Shown here piece after piece: positions 56,141-64,000 of a stretch of DNA of 64,000 nt. Numbering within the stretch: position 1 is the stretch's first letter; each line of letters starts with the position of its first letter. The notes under the pieces were generated by a model, which was given only the letters and a program-made list of their open reading frames with translations, had not been told where the DNA came from and did not search any database. This DNA comes from Lactuca virosa (Eukaryota; Streptophyta; Magnoliopsida; Asterales; Asteraceae), in assembly GCA_928212115.1 (NCBI GenBank), contig CAKMRJ010005745.1:225833143-225897142 (forward strand), in the 5' to 3' direction. The position numbers and the translations under genes were made by a program.

Positions 56141-56451
56141 ATAAATGCCTCATGCCCAAGTCTTATAGTCGGACTTTTTAACTTAGCGAATGGATCGACA
56201 AGATTTCCTTTCGATATGATTATATTGACTAGTATTTCTTCACATTCGAACAATTATCAAATATGGTAGTACTTACCTATTGTTTTCCATGTGAGCTTGT
56301 GCGACTTGGGATCAATACTCTAGGTAAGTAGACCCTTACATTCACAAGAACCTTCAATAGGACCATCAATGACTAATCTTCAACAATGATGTCACTAATG
56401 AATCTATTCTAGTCACATAGCTTCCTTTGCATTCTAACTAGTTGAAATATA
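56141..56451 (-). pseudogene. C4 RNase H C-terminal part
   Basis: Sense remnants NAKEAM-LE, GPIEGSCECKGLLT, DPKSHKLTWKTIGKYYHI, LFECEEILVNIII and KGNLVDPFAKL match the copia block AKEAIWL...CDNNGA...EPRSHKR.KHIERKYH...DNLADPFTK. Many stops. Interrupted at 56451 by sC2, continuing upstream at 57332. Confidence 0.75.
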
Positions 56452-57326
56452 TGTTGGATTAAGGTGTCTACATCAATAACTAAATTGGTATGTTCTTGAA
56501 TTGGAAGCAAAGTCCTTTTTGAGTTGCCATCATAACTAGTAACTGAATAGAATGACTTTTGGAGAGAGATGTTAATTTGCTAAATTATTATATGATAAAT
56601 AAATTCATTAGAAATTGAAATAAAAAATTTATATTAATATATTATATGGTTAATATTAATTAGAAATAGTAATAATTAATTAAGAATTAATCAGAAGTTA
56701 ATAAGAATTAATTTCGGGTTAATTAGAATTAATTAGAAGGGCAAGGACTTAATATGTAATTGTTCAATAGTTGAACAAGAGGGAATTTCAGGACCTTCCT
56801 AACCCTTGGAAGATTTTGAGAGGGGTCTTTAGGGTTTTTGGAATATTCCTTATAGATAAATAAGGAGTTGGATAATTACCTTATTCAAAATATTATTATT
56901 ATATTCAAATTACGGTTATCCAAGGCTTCCTGTATCAGCTATAAATAGACCCCATTGGCATGTTGTTTTCGTCCACTTTTCCCAACTCTCATAGAGCCAA
57001 AAAATTTCTCTTCCCTTCTCTTTCCTTACGTCTTCTAGTTGTTAGGGTTTTTGGTACAAGCCATTAGAGGCACTAAGCTTTTTGGTGCTTGCTTTCCAAG
57101 GAACTTCAAGAGGTTTTGGTGTGATTATTTGCTACAATAATCAAAAGGTATCTAACCTTAAATCTATATGAATTTCAGTTAGTATAGTCTTCCCTTAGGG
57201 TTTCTATATGTTCATAGTTAATTTCTATAAATAGAGGAAATATAGATCTATTCTAGGTTGCATGTGAACTTAAGGGTTAAGTGTTTTTCTGGTTACATGT
57301 AATTATATAAACTAGAAAAGCCGTCA
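56452..57326 (+). mobile_element. sC2, solo LTR of copia family C, 875 bp
   Basis: TGTTGGATTAAGGTGTC to AAAGCCGTCA with perfect TSD ATATA (56447-56451, 57327-57331). Removing it rejoins C4's RNase H (EYI then STS-NAKEAM). TATAAATAGA at 56940-56949 and donor-like CAAAAG|GTATCT at 57148. Confidence 0.93.
56940..56949 (+). promoter_or_regulatory. TATA box, sC2
   Basis: TATAAATAGA, 489 nt into the LTR. Confidence 0.55.
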
Positions 57327-57331
57327 ATATA

Positions 57332-57472
57332 CTCAAAGTTTATTCTTAAATCCACTATGGTGTATTACATGGTACTCTTTCAAGCTAATACTTCACCGTT
57401 TAGAAAAGCACAAATTATAAGTGCAAATAGAATCCTCTGTCTTAGTGTGAAACTTAGCATCAATGTAACCTT
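57332..57472 (-). pseudogene. C4 RNase H, middle part
   Basis: Sense GYIDAKFHTKTEDSICTYN, then in a shifted frame LNGEVLA-KSTM and YTIVDLRINFEYID, matching the copia GYTDASFQTD...SGYVF.LNGGAVSWKS...EAEYIA block. C5 is inserted immediately upstream at 57473, so the rest of C4 pol lies right of the window. Confidence 0.78.
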
Positions 57473-58296
57473 TGTTGGGTTATGAGCATATCTACATTCC
57501 TATGTGATCATGCAACCCTAATTTCTTTGGATCTAAGTTTTTCACTATTGAACATGCAAATTGAATACCAAAGCAATAACCCTAATCTAGCATACAATTT
57601 CGAAATTCACAAAGAAATTAGGGTTAGAAGAATACCTTACTTGTTATGTAGTAATAACATGTCATTCTTGATGATCCTTGACTCTTGAAAGCTTAGTGTC
57701 ACAAATGTTGCACCTCTAATGGTTCACAAACACCCTATGCAACAAGATGAGAGGAGAGACACTAGAAAAGTCGGCTAGGGTTCTTCAAGGAAGCATTGGC
57801 CGAAATTCTAAGGCTTAGGGGGTTTATATAGTTGTGGGCTGCTAGGGTTTCTGGAGGAAACCCAAATTTCCTGCTTAAGGCTTAAGCAGCCTATGGACTC
57901 TTATTTAGCAAGCCTTAGATGAAATCTATAGGGCCTCCCTATAGGATTTTTTCCACTCCTAATTAAGGAGAGCAGTAGCCCAGTTTCACAACTATCAATA
58001 ATTTGCAAAACAGCCCCTCCATTATTAATCAGTTCCTTTAATCCCAAAATTAATGCCAAATTAATTTTTGATTAAATACTAATTATCAATATGATTTCCA
58101 AATAATGTATTAATCTTATAATACATTAATAAAATCATTTTGAGTACCAATTTCTTATTTCAAATAATATATTCTACTCTCTCTCCACCAGTCATCCTGT
58201 TAAGTTGCATGAGTGAAGGCAACCCAAAAGGACCATGCTACTATCAAATCAAGTACTTACCAATTATAGTTATGGTCTTAGACACCAAATCTAACA
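57473..58296 (-). mobile_element. C5 3' LTR, 824 bp
   Basis: Left end TGTTGGGTTATGAGC, right end ATCTAACA against the polypurine tract. TATATAAA (57823-57830, sense), donor-like GTAAG|GTATTC at 57635. Left flank ACCTT (57468-57472) is half of the TSD; the other half is outside the window. Confidence 0.85.
57823..57830 (-). promoter_or_regulatory. TATA box, C5 LTR
   Basis: Sense TATATAAA, about 466 nt into the LTR. Confidence 0.5.
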
Positions 58297-59150
58297 GTCT
58301 CCCACTTGGATAAGTCTAACAACTATGATTCCAAGTATGACTTCAAAATTTGACTAGCAATCGTAGATTTCAAAATCCCCTGTCGAATTTTGATCTAGTC
58401 AACGACGCATCCTTTAGATAACTGATCAAATATCCCTCCATTCTACAAGATATCGTATGGACTTGATACATGGATTATAATCAATCTCTTTCCAAGAGTC
58501 GTTTCCTAATTTCCGATTCATGATGACTGACTCAGACTACAATTGAACACATCAACTTAGTCCAGGCTTGGCCAAGCCTTTAAGATGTTATCACTAAATC
58601 ATCAAGGGCGCATAAATATCGCTTTTATCCTGTTTAGGGTAAAAGGAACGAATAAACTTTGACTCATATGCTTGTACTATTTACTCATCTAATCACACAC
58701 AAGAAATGTTTTATAACATGAAGTTACTGATGCGTTCAAGCATTATCAATGCACAACCGATTCGTAAACAACAACTCATATGTCTCTGTTTCAAGAATAT
58801 AAGATATTATCGTCTCAGAATTACTCGTGATAAAATCCATGAAGTATTTCTCTGAGCGCGGGTTTATCCAATACTCAAATTCCTATTTTAGGAGTACTCA
58901 TGAACACTGCAGCAAACTTGTGCGATGTCTAAGCTCTTAGACAATCTACAGTCGGATTCATGACAATCTTAATTCACTACTTACTTCCAAAAGTATGATC
59001 GAATGTGGATGTTTGGATAACCCAGTTATTCGGGACGTAAAACATGCGATGTGAAACACAAGACTAATCTAGTTAACTATGGTCACAAAACTTTTGAATA
59101 TAAATAAAACACTTATTACTTAATCACCATATTAATTAGAATCTATTCAT
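58297..59150 (-). other. C5 polypurine tract and 3' untranslated region
   Basis: AAGTGGGAGAC (sense) at 58297-58307, then a non-coding region homologous to C1 15796-16651. Confidence 0.75.
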
Positions 59151-59577
59151 TGTATAATGTTTCAAGTAATCAGCTTAATACTTGAATTAAAACAATAGTC
59201 ATGCCATGCTCCAAGCATGCACACTATGTTTATCTATGGTCCTTTATTTGTGAAACAGATCAATTGAACACATTTCCAGTGATACTCATTTCACAATTCG
59301 AAATCCTTACCACAAGTGTAAGAATACCAAATTCTTATCACTACTAGAATCCGTTAGAGTCTAAACTTACATGCAATGATCCTATTGTAATGTCAAGGCA
59401 CCAAAGTCACAGAGACTTTTCCAATGATACTACAAAACATTCCATTGGAGATTGGTTACAAAACAATTCCATGAAAACGAAGTCTCACATTCAAGGAGCA
59501 TTTCTTGAACATCCTTCTTGCATTAAAGTTTCTAACTCGCACATATATCTCAATATCTAACTCCCATAATGGAAACA

Positions 59578-59610
59578 TTTCCATATTTCCATATTTCCAT
59601 ATTTCCATAT
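59578..59610. repeat. Short tandem repeat, C5 pol
   Basis: Four units of TTTCCATA. Confidence 0.85.
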
Positions 59611-59924
59611 GACTATCAGTTTTGAACAAGAGTTACCTCTACTCAGAACAGGTCAATATGGTTCTTCCACAAATTACACTATACTTCCAACTGTCCACAA
59701 GCAACCAATCTTTGGTAAACCTCATATTGTCCTTGATAGTTATTTAACAACTTTAGTCACATCCGGTTCCAGTACTTTTCCCTCTTAATGCCCTAGGCAT
59801 TTGGAAAATGAGAACAAGTGAATATTATAGCATATGCAATCGATCCTATACCCGAAGCATATGGGATCCGATACATAATGTCTTACATAAAGACATGATA
59901 CTTGATCAGTCTCTTGCTATAATA

Positions 59925-59992
59925 TTTCTATATATAGAATTATATATAGGAAATTCTATATATAGAATTTCCTATATATAGAATTTCCTATG
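59925..59992. repeat. Palindromic tandem repeat, C5 pol
   Basis: Repeats of TATATAGAATTTCC and its near complement GGAAATTCTATATA, able to fold into a hairpin. Confidence 0.75.
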
Positions 59993-61700
59993 TTGAATCA
60001 CTTCAACACGATATCCGAATATGTTCATCACTAAGTTCCATTAAAACTTCAATCTAAACATTTAGATTTGAAATGAAGTGTTAAAGCTCTCTCTCTTAAG
60101 CCTTACTATAGCGAAACAGTTTCCAATTTTAGAACTTTGTTTCCTATAAATAGCATTGCTAACTTGCAACACCTTACATAATAATCATGCTCCCACTAGC
60201 ATAACAATTATGTTCTTACCAGCATAACAGTTATGCTCCCACTAGCTTTGACATGTACTCAGAAATCAGCTGGACTTCTAGAAATCAATACCTATTGACT
60301 TTCTTACCAAAGTTCAGATTTCTGATATGTGGTGCTTCGATAAGTCTTTATCTAGACTTCTCAAGCTCATACACCTTTCATTAGACAGCTTATGTGTGTG
60401 TCTAAACCCTTTCAGAACTTATAGCAATAAGTCCTGAATGTTCAAACTATTTTCCATTTCTCACAATTCGAACTATGAAAATGGATGTCTAAATCATACT
60501 CGAATTTGAGAACGCAATTGTTACAATTGCTAATTCTAATGATATTAATCAATCCTTTAAAATCCACAAGTGAAAGTGTTTCCTCGCAATCATTTTAAAG
60601 AAGTAGAGAGAAACTTCTTACCACTTAGATTTTTACGGTGTATGTTTTCCTATCCATGTGAATTTATCATTTCCAACCACTCTCATAAGACAAGGTTTAT
60701 GGCAAATCCAAACTCATGTGGACTGAACTTGCTTAATCTTAATTTCTTGTCATCCGGTAGCACAAGGGCCTACTAGTGCTTCCAAGTTATTGAGCAGCTC
60801 ACCCATCAATGTACTTTCACTAATGAAGGTACTTTACCTCATGCGATCAAATGAGAACTCATAGAACTCACATGAATAGTCAACTTAACTGGAATGGGCA
60901 CAAAAACAATAATATGTCAACACGATAGGTTATCAACCTTAGGTCGTATGCTAGTGATTACTAAAAGGTTTATTCTCGATTATCTTCCTGAAACTTTTCA
61001 AGATCAATAAGTCTCCCACTGACTTCTTGACATATAAGATTCTCTTTCAAGGATCTTCCTTCGGCAAACAAATATTCAAGAGTTAGTATGGTTCTTATCA
61101 ATAAGCACTTCATATAATTGGTCTTAGTTGGTCTTTGTTTTAACCAAAACATCACAACTACCAATCACAAATGTGATAGAGAAAGAAAAACATTTCTACT
61201 CCACATTTCATGAGGTGATATAAACCTACTTAGAACATGTTACTCAAGGTACAACTTGGAGTAACTAGAGTAGGACTCTAAAACTTGTTTTTGGAACGAA
61301 GTATGACTCATCTTCTTGACTTAACCATTTCAACAATATCTGATTCCTATTCTCAGTCATGTAAATGCACTAAGGTGTTCTTAGAGGATCAATTGTGACA
61401 TGGTTTCATAATCAATAGGATGATCATAAAACATGATACTAAAGTACTCTCATTTCCTTTCAGATTGGAGAAACTTTTATATTTCTGCCCAATGGATTCT
61501 TCTTATTCGTTCTGCTACACCTTGAAACTTTTCAAGGTATCAGAATTATACTTAATCTTATAAGCATACCCATATTTACTGAACTAACAGTAAATCATGA
61601 CGAATGGGCCTATCGTCCTTTGTGGTGGATCTGACTAGTCCACATCAATGTGTACTAGATCCTTTAGTCCTTCACTTGACTCACATATACATATGAACAA

Positions 61701-62309
61701 GGAATTAGTCTCACTTTACCATAGATCAAAATTCTCATACATCACACTATTCGAATTGTAAGATTCCAAGCTTCTGTACAATTGAAACTTGGGTGATGAG
61801 AATCCTTCCTCACTTGGTAAATCATGACACCACCACAATGTATATAACTAAGAATCAAATCCATTTTCAACATTTCTAATAATAGAAATATAAACACTAA
61901 TTTTCATAAATGTCATTGCAAGTAATCATAAAGTAAATAAGATAAACCACAAAAATTTACTTTATTGAAAATGTGCGGAAAACTTGTCTTTACAATGCAA
62001 ATACACATGAAAACTATGTTTCTGGAATATTCCTACACAATCTATCATAACTCCTAATTAGCTGCTCCGAATCCTGATCATTGAACCATGTGACCGAAAT
62101 CCATTTCCTCATATCAAAATCAGCCTACTCCTTATTTCAGCTTCCTTCTTTCTCTTCGATCCTACAAAGCATCAAAATTTGATCAACACATCATGTAATA
62201 AGAATCTATAAATAGAAACTTAAAAGAGTTAGATAGCGGACGTACCTGAAGCAGAGTCATACAATTTGACATTATTATCTCTAAGATCTCTCAGGTTGTC
62301 TGGGCAGCC
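61701..62309 (-). other. C5 protease/pre-integrase region, unassignable
   Basis: Lies where protease and integrase N terminus should be, between the Gag zinc knuckle and the integrase core. AT-rich; I could not find DTG or HHCC motifs. Confidence 0.45.
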
Positions 62310-62996
62310 TCACTTCCAATGCCCCTTCAATCGACAATAGAGATAGACAGACTCTTTAGGAGTGACATGTGAAACTATCTCAGAATTGGTCTTTCTCTTA
62401 CGGTTAAACTTTTTGACCTTGGCCGATTTCTCTCTCTTAGGAGGAGAAACCATTTCTGGACTATCACCGTTGCTATCACCAACGTCCATAGAACTTTGGG
62501 AAACATATACTCCAAACAAATTTGCTTGACCAGTGTGCCAAAGCATTGTTGCTTCAGCAACAATTAGCAAATATGTCATATCGATTAGGGTCACATCATG
62601 ATCAGTCGTGTAGTGGTCCTTAAAGAATTGACTATATGACTCAGGAAGCGATTGAAGAACCAAGTCAACAGCTAGATTTCTCCAGAAAATGACAACCAAC
62701 ATTCCCAGTCTGTTAATGTGAGACTTCATCTTCAGGACGTGTGCACACACAGAATTTCCATCTTGGTGTTTGCATGCCAATAGGGCTTGAGTGATCTTTA
62801 ACTTTTCAAGTCGACGAAAACGTGGGTCAGGAAGAATCACTGGAGAAGGTAGAGGAAGAGAAGTACGATTTCCAATCCCACCAATACACGAAAAAGGTAA
62901 TGAACTTTCACCTTGATCGGCACGTGGAAGATCATCTTCAAACGGAAAGCTTTTTCCAAAAGGATGAGGAAGACCATAGTTGTCTGAACTCGACAT
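62310..62996 (-). pseudogene. C5 Gag, mostly open, 228 codons
   Basis: Begins MSSSDNYGLPHPFGKSFPF at 62996, immediately after CTCCCTTTATAG. A UBN2-type Gag: ITQALLACKHQDGNSVCAHV, LKMKSHINRLGMLVV, LAVDLVLQSLPESYSQF and HDVTLIDMTYLLIVAEATM, then a basic linker and YLYCRLKGHWK, a zinc knuckle with its first Cys lost (Tyr), stopped at 62310-62312 just before the last Cys. N-terminal part shorter than in C1 by the lack of the DGSNF...W block. Much better preserved than the pol behind it. Confidence 0.8.
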
Positions 62997-63361
62997 CTAT
63001 AAAGGGAGAAAATTCAAGTTAGTTGATTTTGATCCTTAATATAACACCCAAATAAAGTATTAAGGCTAGGACCCAACACAATAATTCACAATTCGGAAGA
63101 GGGATGCCTTAATCTAATTGGAAATTATGTGAAGGTAGGTAAATGATGATTTACCAATTCCACCACGAAAACTAAAATTTTAAACGAATTAGGTTTTAGA
63201 TGAAATTCCTAGATCTTTTGAGATTCAATGAACTTTTCAATGGCATGTTTAATCTTGATTACGCTCTCACTTTGTGACTGGGATGCCGAAGTTCAAAAAC
63301 AAGATGTGAATAACCATGCAAATTAGCTTGGTACTCTCAATGTCATTTATCACCTAATCAA

Positions 63362-63470
63362 TGTGCCAGTTAACCACACACGCTCCATTGATCACCGATA
63401 ATTTACGAGAAACCCATTGCCAACAATATTAGCCCCATATTAGTGTGCCGGTTAACCACACACGCTCCAG
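63362..63470 (-). repeat. Twin leader motif, C5
   Basis: Two copies of sense GGAGCGTGTGTGGTTAACYG, about 85 bp apart, as in C1 and C2. Confidence 0.8.
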
Positions 63471-63762
63471 TAACGACCAATAAGGTGCAATGTGCAATTT
63501 CATAGGTTAGCATCGAATTCAAATTTTTTCCTAATGTAACTAAGATTAGGAATTTTATAAAAACGTTTAGTTAATTTATAATTCATTATACTTTTAATGA
63601 GATTTTAATGTCTTATCCTACCCGTTCGGCTAACGATCCACCACTAGTCAAGAGTGTCGTGGGTAAGAGTGGATACCCACTGGCGGTCATTTTACAAGCT
63701 GTTTCCTTAAACACCACTTATATACCAGCTTCGTGAATTAGGCTTACCAACGGTAAGACTAA

Positions 63763-63766
<4 letters not shown>

Positions 63767-63824
<58 letters not shown>
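63767..63824. repeat. TA microsatellite, C5 leader
   Basis: About 29 TA units at the position homologous to those of C1 and C2. Confidence 0.95.
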
Positions 63825-63830
<6 letters not shown>

Positions 63831-63831
<1 letters not shown>

Positions 63832-63855
63832 GAGAAGAGAGAGAGAGAGAGAGAG
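63831..63855. repeat. GA microsatellite
   Basis: About ten GA units, directly after the TA array and only in C5. Confidence 0.9.
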
Positions 63856-64000
63856 TTTAGGTTCTATGGAAAACAAAAAACCCTAAAAAAACCCTAAAAA
63901 TCATAAAAATGCATAAAAAAATACTTAGAGATCACAAAACTTTTTTTTGAATTTTTTTTATAAAAAATCGTAGCTTTTTATTAAAATTCGCTGGAAAAAA

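Larger units (their letters stand above)
59151..61700 (-). pseudogene. C5 pol, heavily decayed (integrase, RT)
   Basis: Recognisable sense pieces: HIDVD-SDPPQRTIGPF and FSKYGYAYKIK (61540-61660; integrase core), GVAERIRRIHW (about 61500), AEGRSLKENLICQEVSG and RLIDLEKFQE (60970-61090; integrase-RT linker), LIEAPHIRNLNFGKKVN (about 60290-60370; RT GLKQAPR..WN block), YVDD region not identifiable, ETKF-NWKLFRYSKA (60095-60150; GKCF.MKDLGEA block). 59151-60080 has no frame I can assign and holds two short tandem repeats. Stops in every frame. Confidence 0.7.
62997..64000 (-). other. C5 leader, to the window edge
   Basis: Holds twin GTGTGGTTAAC motifs (63362-63470), the homologue of the MITE empty site (near 63560), the ccgttcggctaacg and ttcgtgaattaggc blocks and a TA array. 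From 63825 on it no longer matches the C1 or C2 leaders. PBS and 5' LTR not in the window. Confidence 0.75.

Noticed and set aside
57482..57688. 68-codon plus-strand ORF
   Set aside because: Lies in C5's LTR, antisense to its transcript.
62375..62563. 62-codon minus-strand ORF
   Set aside because: Other frame of C5 gag.

Overview
The window is plant nuclear DNA made almost entirely of transposable elements stacked inside one another. I see no host gene, rRNA, tRNA or CRISPR array. Families present are Ty3/gypsy chromovirus-like elements, Ty1/copia elements primed by initiator-Met tRNA, an RTE-like LINE fragment, a short SINE and a PIF/Harbinger-type MITE. Low coding density and very deep nesting indicate a large-genome flowering plant. 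LTRs full of ACTCG-CGAGT palindromes make me think of Asteraceae, lettuce-like, but that is recollection, not proof. Element names T1-T4 (Ty3), C1-C5 (copia), sA2, sA3, sC1 and sC2 (solo LTRs) are mine.

Layout. 1-7078: T1, minus strand, a Ty3 element with an open gag-pol frame running off the left edge, a leader with a small ORF pair, a PBS and a 2.85-kb LTR. It sits inside the left LTR of T2. 7079-26251: T2, minus, a broken Ty3 element. Its right LTR holds C1 (15015-25711, copia, minus, TSD AAAAC), and C1's pol holds sA2 (17329-20028, TSD ATATG). T2 itself lies in an old LINE fragment (26252-27225). 27240-28034 and 50259-51723 are two halves of one old copia gene, C3, separated by 22 kb because T4 (28096-50187, minus) landed in a TA array inside it. 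T4's left LTR carries a solo copia LTR (28379-29166, TSD ACTAT) and a 5'-truncated Ty3 element, T3 (30984-34916, plus). T4's right LTR carries C2 (39003-47630, copia, plus), whose leader holds a 912-bp MITE (TSD TAA). C3 also contains solo LTR sC1. 51724-57472: C4, a decayed copia element, minus, holding sA3 (52934-55661, TSD GACCG), which itself holds a SINE with a 15-bp TSD, and sC2 (56452-57326, TSD ATATA). 57473-64000: C5, copia, minus, inserted in C4 and running off the right edge.

Functionally, each complete element follows LTR promoter, PBS, long leader, gag, protease and the pol domains (copia order integrase-RT-RNase H; Ty3 order RT-RNase H-integrase), polypurine tract and LTR. Only T1 shows an unbroken frame over what is visible; all others carry stops or frameshifts.

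The most interesting signals are non-coding. (1) Nearly every LTR family has a GTATGT/GTAAGT-type splice donor downstream of its TATA box, and an acceptor-like tract lies at or just before the gag ATG. This predicts a leader intron that would remove the PBS from the mRNA. (2) A module of about 60 nt is kept in the same sense in the leaders or LTRs of T1, T2, T4 and sA3. (3) CG-centred palindromes are clustered in LTRs, and one motif is shared between Ty3 and copia elements. (4) LTR hairpins show compensatory changes between copies. All functional statements are inferences from sequence; no search was run.
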